The notes beneath the pieces were generated by a model. That model was given only the letters and a program-made list of their open reading frames with translations. It did not search any database and was not told the DNA's origin. A stretch of 34,294 nt of DNA from CAZZKG01 sp964654825 (GTDB lineage: Bacteria > Gemmatimonadota > CAZMKB01), in the NCBI GenBank assembly GCA_964654825.1, contig CAZZKG010000039.1:1-34294 (forward strand), written 5' to 3'. Made by a program: the position numbers and the translations under genes. Positions 1 to 8,182 of this stretch are shown in pieces. The stretch's first letter is position 1. Each line of letters starts with the position of its first letter.

Positions 1-33
1 GACAGCGTGAAGTTTTATCACGTCTGTCACGGT

Positions 34-459
34 TCAGAGGACAGTTTGTGCGAAGAAGGAGAGAAGGACCTCTTCCATTTTCCCGGCAACATATTTCTCC
101 AGATCACACCAGAAGCCGTAGGGATCATCTTCCATCCAGGCCAGAAGAAAGTCAGCGGTCTCTGCGGGATCCGCACCGGAGATTTGCCGGGCTTCAACCC
201 AGCGCGTGAAGAGTGTGGCGATGAAATCTCCGAAGCAACCGACTGAATCATCAACCTCCCCCGCTTTTTAATGACATGCTTTAATGAAGAGTTCGTACAG
301 GCTCGCAGCAAGCCGTGCTTGCCCTTCTTTCAGGAGACCGTCCACAAGTCCCGCGGTTTCCTCGGGTGCTTGAATGTATAATGGACCACCACATTGTTTT
401 CTATTGACACTATTCGTGACCGGCAGTATCTTGCGCCTGCGGAAAGATACGCACGCCGT
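34..459 (-). pseudogene. Decayed fragment resembling the repeat region of SWIM-zinc-finger/DUF6880-type proteins
   Basis: One minus-strand frame is open from about 459 to a TGA at 34-36 except for a TAA at 268-270. Both sides of the TAA read like one helical protein: upstream GLVDGLLKEGQARLAASLYE, downstream EVDDSVGCFGDFIATLFTRW, then WMEDDPYGFWCDLEKYVAG. The run 'leucine-rich helix, VDDS-G, helical segment, DPYGF' resembles, from memory, the repeat region of proteins with a SWIM zinc finger or DUF6880 region. No start codon with an RBS is visible upstream and none follows the TAA. The match breaks off at both ends, so this looks like a remnant rather than a working gene. The family assignment is from pattern memory and uncertain. 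The competing ATG frame in the same stretch (27-311) is basic and low-complexity and does not look like a real protein. Confidence 0.4.
404..432 (+). promoter_or_regulatory. Sigma-70-type promoter for the AEC transporter
   Basis: TTGACA (404-409), a 17-nt spacer, then TATCTT (427-432). It points at the gene starting at 523 and leaves a leader of about 85 nt. Confidence 0.55.
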
Positions 460-522
460 TCATTCATCAAACAATCAACACAAAACCAAAAACGGTGAAC
501 AGGCGGGAGAGAGGCGACCTTC

Positions 523-1380
523 ATGGTTTTGAACACCGTGTTACCGACATTCGCCATCATCGGTGTCGGTGCACTTTACGGCCTCCTCACCGGCGCGCGG
601 ACATCCCAGATCAGTGACTACATCCTGTATGTGGCGGCACCGTGTCTCATCATCACTTCACTGATCGGCCGGTCTTTCGAGACCCGGGAGATGATACTCC
701 TGGTTGGCACCGACCTTCTCTACATCTTCCTTCCCGGTCTCCTCGGTCTCATCCTGCTCGATCGAAAAAGAGACCGGGGCCTGTTTCTGCCGGTCATGTT
801 CCAGAACACGGGGAGCCTCGGTCTGCCTCTCGCCCTCTTCGCCTGGGGCGAAGCGGGAATGCAGAAGGCCGTCGTTCTTTATGCCACCTCGGCCGTCTTG
901 ATGTACACGATCGGTGCGTGGATTCCCGTCGGATTCTCGAAGTGGAGAGAGATCTTCAAACTCCCGCTCGTCTATGCCGTGGTGATCTCGATCGCCATGA
1001 ACACCCTGGGAGTCGGGATGCCGGAACCGCTGGACAGGGCCGTCAGCATGATCGGGAACACCACCATCCCGCTTCTGGCATTCGTCCTGGGTATCTTTCT
1101 CTCGAAAGCCAAGGCCGTCTCCCTCGGAAAAACGGTGAAAGGTGTGGTGCTGCGAATCGGAGTGGGGCTTTTAATCGGATTCGTGGTGGTCTGGCTCCTC
1201 CATGTCGAAGGGCTCACGAGGAAGGTCATCCTTCTTTACAGCATCATGCCTTCAGCCATCATGACGACAGTCTTCGCCGACCGCTACAACAGGAATCCCG
1301 AGCTGGTGGCGGCGGTCGTGTTCGTGAGCACCATCGTGAGCCTAATCCTGATACCCTTCATGCTCTCCTTCCTGGGATGA
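523..1380 (+). CDS. AEC family (auxin efflux carrier-type) transporter
   Basis: Inner-membrane secondary transporter of 285 aa, close to the usual 290-320 aa. The protein is almost entirely hydrophobic, with 8-10 predicted transmembrane segments spread over its whole length. Family hallmarks visible are the start LNTVLPTFAIIGVGALYG and the central half-buried motif QNTGSLGLPLALFAWG, the AEC 'N-x-G-x-x-G-x-P' element, followed by a second half with the same fold topology. Known family members export auxin-like or small carboxylate compounds such as malate, but the substrate cannot be read from sequence. The ATG at 523 follows a purine-rich stretch (gggagagagg) at suitable distance. It is a single gene with its own promoter, and the downstream neighbour is cut off by the N gap. 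Confidence 0.85.
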   Translation: MVLNTVLPTFAIIGVGALYGLLTGARTSQISDYILYVAAPCLIITSLIGRSFETREMILLVGTDLLYIFLPGLLGLILLDRKRDRGLFLPVMFQNTGSLGLPLALFAWGEAGMQKAVVLYATSAVLMYTIGAWIPVGFSKWREIFKLPLVYAVVISIAMNTLGVGMPEPLDRAVSMIGNTTIPLLAFVLGIFLSKAKAVSLGKTVKGVVLRIGVGLLIGFVVVWLLHVEGLTRKVILLYSIMPSAIMTTVFADRYNRNPELVAAVVFVSTIVSLILIPFMLSFLG

Positions 1381-1413
1381 GGGATCCGGCAGCGTCTCCT
1401 GATGAACTGAATT

Positions 1414-1535
1414 AAACAGGGACAGTCACCATTTANNNNNNNNNNNNNNNNNNNNNNNNNNNNNNNNNNNNNNNNNNNNNNNNNNNNNNNNNNNNNNNNN
1501 NNNNNNNNNNNNNNNNNNNNNNNNNNNNNNNNNNN
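1414..1535. other. Assembly gap preceded by a short repeat-like motif
   Basis: Positions 1436-1535 are 100 Ns, a conventional placeholder of unknown true size. The last real bases (1414-1430) carry AAACAGGGACAGTCACC, and the same 17-mer occurs at 13786-13802 in opposite orientation inside the GH57 gene. The two flanks of this gap do not overlap each other, unlike the second gap in this window. The promoter of the exporter operon is probably lost here. Confidence 0.7.
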
Positions 1536-1580
1536 TGCGCCTGGTCGGTATATTCTGTGTATCGAGAGAGGAGAGAAAAC

Positions 1581-2507
1581 GTGCTGGAAATACGTGCTCT
1601 GAACAAGTCTTTCGGAGAGATCCGGGCTGTTGACAACATGAGCTTCTCCATCGGATCCGGTGAGATCTACGGCCTTCTGGGTCCCAATGGAGCGGGGAAG
1701 ACCACCACGATCTCCATGATCTGCGGCCTCATGGAACCGGACAGCGGCAGTATCAAGATCGGGGGACGGGACCTCCGTTCCGATCCCATCGCGGTCAAAT
1801 CGGTGATGGGTTTTGTCCCTCAGGAGGTTGCTCTCTACGAAGAGCTGACCGCGATCGAAAACGTCCGCTTCTGGGGAAGGCTGTACGGCCTTTCGGGCCG
1901 GGATCTCGAGGAAAGAGCAAAAGAAGTCCTCACGCGGGTCGGGCTCATGGAGAGGGCGAAGGATGTGCTCGAGAAGTACTCTGGAGGCATGAAACGGCGG
2001 ATCAACCTGGCGGTTGCCCTGCTCCATCGGCCGAAGCTGCTTCTGCTCGATGAACCCACGGTCGGCATCGATCCCCAGGCCCGGCTTAACATCCTGGATG
2101 TCGTCCGGGAAATAGTCGGCACCGGGACCGCCGTCCTGTACACGACACATTACATGGAAGAGGCCGAGAATCTATGCGACCGTATCGGCATCATGGACCA
2201 GGGCCGATTGCTGGTCGAGGGAACGCTAAGGGAACTCGTCAGCATGGTGGGAGAGGGACGGATCGTCACGCTGAGGGGCCGGTTCAGTAAGGAGCAGATG
2301 GAAGAAGCCATTCACGGCCGGCCCGATATCAGGATCCTCAGTTTGGAACCGGCCTACTGCCTATTCCTGTCGAAAGTCCCCGAAAAAATTACCGAGGTCA
2401 TCAAACACCTCTTCGACAGCGACGTCGGAGTGGAAGACATCTCAGTCAAAGACCCGAGCCTCGAGAGCCTGTTCATCAAGCTGACCGGGAAGGAGTTGAG
2501 GGATTGA
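1581..2507 (+). CDS. ABC-2 exporter ATP-binding subunit
   Basis: ATPase of a multidrug, antibiotic or lipid-type ABC-2 exporter, 308 aa, cytoplasmic. Walker A GPNGAGKT is at residues 34-41, the Q-loop Gln at 81, the signature YSGGMKRR at 133-140, Walker B LLLLDEP at 153-159, and the switch His in TTHYMEEA at 190. A C-terminal extension of about 85 aa follows the nucleotide-binding core, as in the CcmA/YhaQ-like group (DrrA, NatA, YbhF type). I chose the GTG at 1581 over the in-frame GTG at 1557 because GAGAGGAGAG sits directly upstream of 1581 and the family normally begins 'LEIRxLxKxFG'. The stop overlaps the next gene's TTG start (2504-2507), so the permeases are translationally coupled. 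Confidence 0.92.
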   Translation: MLEIRALNKSFGEIRAVDNMSFSIGSGEIYGLLGPNGAGKTTTISMICGLMEPDSGSIKIGGRDLRSDPIAVKSVMGFVPQEVALYEELTAIENVRFWGRLYGLSGRDLEERAKEVLTRVGLMERAKDVLEKYSGGMKRRINLAVALLHRPKLLLLDEPTVGIDPQARLNILDVVREIVGTGTAVLYTTHYMEEAENLCDRIGIMDQGRLLVEGTLRELVSMVGEGRIVTLRGRFSKEQMEEAIHGRPDIRILSLEPAYCLFLSKVPEKITEVIKHLFDSDVGVEDISVKDPSLESLFIKLTGKELRD

Positions 2508-3760
2508 GCGGCATCTGGACCCTCCTCAAAAAAGACATCCGGAGACGCGCGAGATCTCCGGTTGGGCTGCTCATCCTGATCACCATACCTCTCGCGATCT
2601 CGCTGATCTTCGGGATGGTGTTTTCGCCTTCCGGTGATCAGGCAATTCCCCGCTTCACTCTCCTCGTGGTTGACAATGACGATTCATTCGTATCCAATTT
2701 CATAAAATCGGCTTTCGGCCAGGGACCGCTCGCCGATATGGTGGACCTTCAGGAAGTCTCCCCGGAGGAGGGCGGCAAAATGATTGATGCGGGCAAAGCG
2801 ACCGCCCTTCTCGAGATACCCGAGGGATTCAGCGGGAACCTCCTCGATGGAATACCCGACTCGCTCCGCCTCGTGAAGAACCCGGCCGAGCAGTTCATGC
2901 CGGAAGTCGCGGAGAACATCACGGAGAGTATCGCTCTCCTTCTGGATTACGGCTCACGTATTCTCGCCGATCCGATCCGTGAAATCCGGGACTCCCCTGA
3001 CGAGAAGAATTTTCCTGATGAAGAGGAGTGGATGCGGGTGGGAAAACTCTTCTACAACAAATTCGAAAAGGTAGGGAAGTACGTTCTCCCCCCCGTCATC
3101 AAGCTCGAAACCGAAGTGATCGACCGGGAAACGGAAGAGGAGAGCAATATCAACTACTTCGCCCTGTTCCTGCCGGGCATGGCGTTGATGAGTCTCCTGT
3201 TCATCGGTGAAATCGCTTTCCGTGACCTCGCAGTCGAAAATAAGGGCGGACAGCTGAAACGCATATTCGTGTCACCGACGGGATCGTTCGCGATTCTCCT
3301 GGGCAAGTTTTTATTCGCCTTCACCCTGGTATTCGTTTCTTTTCTCGTCATGGTCCTGAGCGGTATTGTATTTTTCGGAATCTCCTTCGAGAAACCTCTC
3401 CTCTTCCTCGCCGGAGGAGTGCTTGCCAGCCTGGCCTGTTCGGGTATCATGGGATGTATCTACAGCTTTATCGGTGAAGAAAAAAAGGGAGAGGCCGTGA
3501 CCTCAATCATCATAATAATAATGTGCATGATGGGCGGAAGCTTCGTTCCGATCCAGGCGATGCCGGATTTCATGAAGAGCATGGCCAGATTCACCGTCAA
3601 CTACTGGAGCATCGACATGCTGCAGGGTGCCCTGTGGTCCGGATTCACCGACGGCAACCCGGTCATCGACGCTCTGGTACTCGCAAGTATAGCGGTGAGC
3701 ACCACCTTGCTCAGCGTAATTCTTCTGAGACGGAGACTGGTGAAAGGCATCGTGTCATGA
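2504..3760 (+). CDS. ABC-2 type permease, first subunit
   Basis: Membrane subunit of the exporter, 418 aa. It has one N-terminal transmembrane helix (about residues 20-40), a large extracytoplasmic domain of about 180 aa, then five or six C-terminal helices from about residue 220. This is the ABC2_membrane_3 (YbhS/YbhR-like) layout. The start is TTG at 2504, overlapping the ATPase stop by 4 nt (TTGA), and its own stop overlaps the next gene's ATG. It pairs with the following gene to form a heterodimeric pore. The substrate is unknown; relatives move drugs, sodium or lipid-like molecules. Confidence 0.88.
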   Translation: MSGIWTLLKKDIRRRARSPVGLLILITIPLAISLIFGMVFSPSGDQAIPRFTLLVVDNDDSFVSNFIKSAFGQGPLADMVDLQEVSPEEGGKMIDAGKATALLEIPEGFSGNLLDGIPDSLRLVKNPAEQFMPEVAENITESIALLLDYGSRILADPIREIRDSPDEKNFPDEEEWMRVGKLFYNKFEKVGKYVLPPVIKLETEVIDRETEEESNINYFALFLPGMALMSLLFIGEIAFRDLAVENKGGQLKRIFVSPTGSFAILLGKFLFAFTLVFVSFLVMVLSGIVFFGISFEKPLLFLAGGVLASLACSGIMGCIYSFIGEEKKGEAVTSIIIIIMCMMGGSFVPIQAMPDFMKSMARFTVNYWSIDMLQGALWSGFTDGNPVIDALVLASIAVSTTLLSVILLRRRLVKGIVS

Positions 3761-4920
3761 AGGTTTTAAACTTCATATCGACCGAGATGCGTGTACTCTT
3801 CCGGTCGAAGGCGTCTCTCGTCTGGTTTTTTATCATGCCTCTCGTCTTCACCCTCTTCTTCGGCCTGACGTTCGAGGGCTCCGATCAGCGACCGCAGGTC
3901 TCACTCGGCATCGTCAACGAAGATGACGGGTTTCTGAGCAGGAGCCTCATCGACGCCCTCTCCTCGGAGGGATTCGCGATCGAGGAACTCACTACGGAGG
4001 GGTTCGAAGCAGACGATGAGGCACATCGGGCACTGTTTATCCCGGCCGGTTTCACGGGGGATGTTGTGGGTGGCTCAGAGGTCACGGTCACACTGAAGAA
4101 ACGCGAAGATGCGAACATCGAAGCCTCTTCCGCCGCCGGCGCCAACATATATAAAGCAGTCTTCCGTCTTCTGGGTAACCTCTCCCTCATGGAATTAGAA
4201 GGAACACATGACAGCACGATCACGACGGAAGAGGCCTATAACCGGGCGATCCCCGGGGAACCCAGAGTGACACTCGATGTCTCACTGGCCGGCAGAAACA
4301 AGACAATCCCCTCGGGTTTCAACCAGACCGTCCCGGGAAACGTCGTGATGTTCGTGCTAATGTGTGTGCTGATTTACGGGATCCAGCTCCTTATCAGTGA
4401 AAAGAAAAGCGGCTTACTGCACAGGGTCTCGGTCGGCCCCGTCACCACCACTCAGATCCTCGCTGGAAAACTGGCGAGCAGGGTGATGGCCGGGGTTGTC
4501 CAGGTGATTGTCCTCTTCATCGTCTCAGCGCTCCTGTTCGACGTCTACTACGGTGAGAGCTGGATGGGGCTTATTCTCCTCATGCTTTCGTACGTACTCT
4601 GTGTGGCAGGTATATCTCTCCTGATCGGGGCGCTCGTTGATTCCCCGGAATTCGCCTCGGGGCTCTCCATTCTTCTCACACTCATCATGGCCGCGTTGGG
4701 AGGGTGCTGGTGGCCGCTCGAAGTCGTGCCGTCGCCTGCGAGGGAAGTCGCATTCGTGTTTCCGACCGGCTGGGCCATGGATGGCCTTCACAAAATCATG
4801 GCGTTCGGTTATGGTCCGAGTGAGGTACTGCCCAACATTCTCGTTCTTACGGGTATGTTTCTCATCGTATCGCTCTTGGCGATCCACCTGATGAAGAAGC
4901 ACCTCACCGTATCCCATTGA
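3757..4920 (+). CDS. ABC-2 type permease, second subunit
   Basis: Second membrane subunit, 387 aa, with the same plan as its neighbour: an N-terminal helix (WFFIMPLVFTLFFGLTF), an extracytoplasmic domain, and five to six C-terminal helices with a late GGCWWPLEVVP segment typical of ABC-2 permeases. The ATG at 3757 overlaps the upstream TGA (ATGA), which fixes the start. A longer in-frame extension back to 3523 overlaps the upstream coding sequence and was discarded. It closes the three-gene operon; no clear terminator follows before the next promoter at 4969. Confidence 0.88.
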   Translation: MKVLNFISTEMRVLFRSKASLVWFFIMPLVFTLFFGLTFEGSDQRPQVSLGIVNEDDGFLSRSLIDALSSEGFAIEELTTEGFEADDEAHRALFIPAGFTGDVVGGSEVTVTLKKREDANIEASSAAGANIYKAVFRLLGNLSLMELEGTHDSTITTEEAYNRAIPGEPRVTLDVSLAGRNKTIPSGFNQTVPGNVVMFVLMCVLIYGIQLLISEKKSGLLHRVSVGPVTTTQILAGKLASRVMAGVVQVIVLFIVSALLFDVYYGESWMGLILLMLSYVLCVAGISLLIGALVDSPEFASGLSILLTLIMAALGGCWWPLEVVPSPAREVAFVFPTGWAMDGLHKIMAFGYGPSEVLPNILVLTGMFLIVSLLAIHLMKKHLTVSH

Positions 4921-4968
4921 AAATGAGAACAAAAATCGAAACTGCGACCATTTTTTCTGAAATATGAT

Positions 4969-4997
4969 TTGACCCGGCATGGACAAAGTAATAAATT
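4969..4997 (+). promoter_or_regulatory. Promoter for the outer-membrane barrel gene
   Basis: TTGACC (4969-4974), a 17-nt spacer, then TAAATT (4992-4997), about 35 nt upstream of the ATG at 5034. It suggests independent expression from the exporter operon. Confidence 0.5.
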
Positions 4998-5033
4998 CAC
5001 TATGAGTGAAAGCGCTGCCACGAGGAGGGACCA

Positions 5034-5672
5034 ATGAAAAAAGCATTACTCGCCGCCAGTCTGTGTCTCGTACTCATTCCAACGATTCTCTGGGGACAGA
5101 TCGCCTTCGGTGTCCGGCTCGCAACGAGTTCCGGAATGGGGAATCTGGGACCGACAAATCTCCAGGGAGGATACTTCGGTGTCGAGCTCAATCCGAGGAT
5201 CACCGCGATCGGCGGGTTCGACTTCTCCAAATTTGTCAGTGAGAGCGCTGAGAGGAGTACGATCAGCTCATTCATCCCGTTCGGGGGCGTAAAATTATTT
5301 CTCAAGGAAAAGGATGACGGGCTCATCGCACCGTATATCCGGGGAGATATCTTCAAGGCAGTGACCCGCTGGCCGAACATGGGAGACTCATATCTCATGT
5401 TGGTGAGTGGACTTCTCGGCCCCTCTGAAGTGACGATGACCAAACGGGAAGCCGAAGAGTTTCTGAAGGAGATCCTGAGCCCCTGGGGGTTCAACGTCGC
5501 ATTCGGAGCAGAGTATTTCTTAACCGACGATTTCAGTCTCGGCGGGGAGTTCGGCATGAGAAGCGGTTTTTCTAAAGCCGAAGTGACCCTTTCAGACACC
5601 GGGAGCCTGTCCACAACGAAGAACAAGTTCCATGACACGTACGCGGCGGTGACACTCAACTTTACTCTCTGA
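5034..5672 (+). CDS. Small outer-membrane beta-barrel protein
   Basis: 212 aa with a classic signal peptide (MKKALLAASLCLVLIPTILWG, cleavage near residue 21-22). The rest alternates polar and hydrophobic residues in strand-length blocks rich in Gly and aromatics (FGVELNPRITAIGGFDFSKF, PFGGVKLFL, FNVAFGAEYFL, FSLGGEFGMRSGF, DTYAAVTLNFTL). This pattern fits an 8-stranded OmpW/OmpA-like or porin-family barrel ending in a terminal beta strand. GAGGAGGGACC gives a strong RBS before the ATG at 5034. No specific family is recognisable. It may be unrelated to the exporter upstream, since it has its own promoter. Confidence 0.75.
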   Translation: MKKALLAASLCLVLIPTILWGQIAFGVRLATSSGMGNLGPTNLQGGYFGVELNPRITAIGGFDFSKFVSESAERSTISSFIPFGGVKLFLKEKDDGLIAPYIRGDIFKAVTRWPNMGDSYLMLVSGLLGPSEVTMTKREAEEFLKEILSPWGFNVAFGAEYFLTDDFSLGGEFGMRSGFSKAEVTLSDTGSLSTTKNKFHDTYAAVTLNFTL

Positions 5673-5738
5673 CCGGAATACACCGGGCTGCCGAGTGATC
5701 AACCACCTCGCGTAAGCGCTGTCTGACCACTACTGTAC

Positions 5739-5768
5739 TTGACAACACTCCAGGGCATATGCCATAAT
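5739..5768 (+). promoter_or_regulatory. Promoter-like sequence with no gene downstream
   Basis: TTGACA (5739-5744), an 18-nt spacer, then CATAAT (5763-5768). The next 110 nt hold no coding sequence, and beyond that the strand runs antisense to the 3' end of the phosphodiesterase gene. It could drive a small or antisense RNA, be a relic, or be chance. Confidence 0.35.
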
Positions 5769-5878
5769 GGCCGGGAAACGATTTTTTGTGCCTTCCCCCT
5801 CAACGCCTCGACGGGTACGTGCCGGTCCCGGATCTCTCCGAATCGGAGGAAAACGCCCCTGTAACAGGTCATGATACC

Positions 5879-8076
5879 TCACTCGATGTATCCCAGAGCT
5901 TTCATCCTCTCGAGTGCCTCTTCTGAGAGTGGGACTTCCCTCTGTTCCCCAACGACCCGGTCCCCGTATGACTCGATGAATACGGGTTGAGGAAAAGCTC
6001 CGTTCTCGAACAGATCGAGCCTGAGTCTACCGTCTATGTCGTGGGGAACGGCCTGGCCGAAGAGATAAAGGATCAGGGGATGTATGTCGAGGACAGACAG
6101 GCCTTCGATTACTGCTCCTTTTCTGATACCCGGTCCATGAAGGATGAATATCCCATCGGCTGGATCGTGATCACCCGATATTCCGGGAACATAGGAGAGA
6201 ACATCCTGATACTTTACGGCGCCTTTCGGAGTGAGAACCGTCCTGCCCCTTAAATATGAAAGACCATCCCTCGCACGTACAATGAACACCGCTTCGTAGC
6301 GTTTCACCTTCTTATCGATACGTCTGACATTAAAAAGCGATTGCTGTTCACCTTCGAGAACGAAAGTCGCAAGCTGCTTCTCGACCTCACCGGCGATTCT
6401 CTCCGCCCCCTCCCCCTCCTTTACCCCGATAAAGATCCTGTCGAACTTGTAACCGGACACTTCGATGATGTCATGGGGAATGTCCAGATATTCCACGATC
6501 TGTTGGTTCGGCTTCGGGAGATGGACACGGATGGAGTCGGCGGCCTGAAACCCATGATCCGAGACGATGAGGACGTATGCATTATCTGTGATCGTGTCGA
6601 CGATATCCCCGATCTGGCAATCGATCTCACGGTAGTGATTTTCGATGATGTCACCGTAGCGTTCGATCAGTTCGGGGGCTACATTGTCGAATTTTCCGGG
6701 CTCCATATACTGCCACATAGTGTGTGAAAAATTGTCCACCCCATCAAAAACACATGATCCGTAGTCCACGTTGAAGAGGCGTTTGAGACGGATGAAAAAA
6801 TCCCTTCTCCTGAGACTCTCGATCCTTTCACCGGCAATGTTGATCTCGATCCCGGGGACATCAGTCAGCGCCAGACGGATTTTGTGAAGGGTCGTTTCAA
6901 AAAGTGTTTCCGCGGTGAGACCGTAGGAAACATCGAGGAGAACATCCCGGATTTTCAACAATCCACGGTGACCTTTTCTGCGCTTGATGTGCCTCAGTTC
7001 ATCCGGATAACAAGCCGTATCTCTTGACAGCCAGTTCGGGACCAGAAAGCCGTTGACCTCGACCGGCGGCCACGTGACCAGCCATTTGTAAAGGCCTACC
7101 CTTTTCCCCTCACCGGAGAGAATTTCCCAGAACCCTTTCTTTTTCACCTTATCGAGGGTTCCGTTGAAGTTGTGGATGCCGTGAGATTCAGGCAAAAAAC
7201 CCGTGGATATGCTGGTCCAGACTGCCGGCGAGATGCATGGATCTATGCTCGCAAGGCGACCCCTGCTTCCTTCTCCGATCAAGCGGGACAAATTGGGGAG
7301 ATCTCCCTCATCCAGGAGCCTGTCCACGATTTTCCAGGTCGCCCCATCAACGCCGATCACGACGAGCCTGGCGTTGTCCTTGATGAGAAAAGGGGANNNN
7401 NNNNNNNNNNNNNNNNNNNNNNNNNNNNNNNNNNNNNNNNNNNNNNNNNNNNNNNNNNNNNNNNNNNNNNNNNNNNNNNNNNNNNNNNNNNNNNNNCCCC
7501 ATCAACGCCGATCACGACGAGCCTGGCGTTGTCCTTGATGAGAAAAGGGGAGATAAGAGCAACCGCAACACCCGCGTGAAGTATGAGCAGAGGGATGATA
7601 CCTGGTTTCCGAAGTCGGCTCCCGCCGGATTGCCGCCCTCCGCGCGACGCTCTCCACGTTCCACTGACCGGCATGTTCCACAGCCTGACGGTGAACAGGA
7701 GAAGAACGGGGAGGAGAAGGAGCACCCACCGGTTCCTCACGGGAGGGGGAAAGGAAAGCGGGAGGATGGTCACTGCCAGAGCAGCGAGGAAGAGAACCAG
7801 ACAGACTCCTCGTCTTATAAAGAGCGAAGGAGCGGCCGTGGTCAGGAATCCGGAGAAGAGACGATCGCACATCCGGGATGTGACGGTGAAAAAAACACCG
7901 GCCGTGGGCGGGATGACGAGGAAGGCCGCAAGTATCAGAACGGTCTGATTGGCAAAGAGTGGATTTAGAAATTGGAGGTAGAGAAAAAAATATGCTCCGA
8001 AAGCGAATACCGTTAGTGTTAAATAGTAGAACAGACCGGATTCATTTTCAATCGTGTTTCGCCCGGGTGATTCCAT
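5879..8076 (-). CDS. Membrane-anchored alkaline-phosphatase-superfamily phosphodiesterase (split by an artefactual gap)
   Basis: When the duplicated 55 nt around the N gap are collapsed, the reading frame is continuous: 2043 nt, 680 aa. Residues 1-185 carry about five hydrophobic helices (roughly 16-40, 44-66, 90-108, 116-130, 160-180). The catalytic domain starts at LVVIGVDG (residues 186-193). Visible type I phosphodiesterase/nucleotide pyrophosphatase motifs are metal Asp192, nucleophile Thr236 in SPAVWTSISTG, His248 in PESHGI, DGVDNFSHTMW, the metal pair in VLIVSDHGF, and a final metal His in SGDHDPADG. In this superfamily the domain hydrolyses phosphodiesters or transfers head groups; the real substrate is unknown. 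ATG at 8076 has GAAGGA upstream and a candidate promoter lies at 8140-8168. It lies downstream of the ABC importer on the same strand and could be co-transcribed. Confidence 0.85.
7342..7551. other. Artefactual scaffold gap with 55-nt duplicated flanks
   Basis: Positions 7342-7396 and 7497-7551 are identical over 55 nt and flank 100 Ns. This is what a scaffolder leaves when two contigs that overlap by one assembly k-mer are joined by Ns. Removing one copy and the Ns restores a single reading frame through the phosphodiesterase gene, so the true sequence is probably 155 nt shorter here. Confidence 0.93.
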
Positions 8077-8139
8077 CAGCTGGATCCTTCGCTGTCAAAA
8101 GTTGTGACGGATCGATAGACCGGGGAAAAAGCCCGTTCC

Positions 8140-8168
8140 AATATCTCACGAATCATTCCCCAAGTCAA
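8140..8168 (-). promoter_or_regulatory. Candidate promoter for the phosphodiesterase gene
   Basis: Read on the minus strand: TTGACT (8168-8163), a 17-nt spacer, GATATT (8145-8140), about 65 nt before the ATG at 8076. It lies in the 106-nt gap after the ABC ATPase gene, so the enzyme may have its own transcript. Confidence 0.4.
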
Positions 8169-8182
8169 GGAGGAAAGCGGCA

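Noticed and set aside
3523..3756. N-terminal extension of the second ABC-2 permease
   Set aside because: It overlaps the first permease in another frame; the ATGA junction at 3757 is the natural start.
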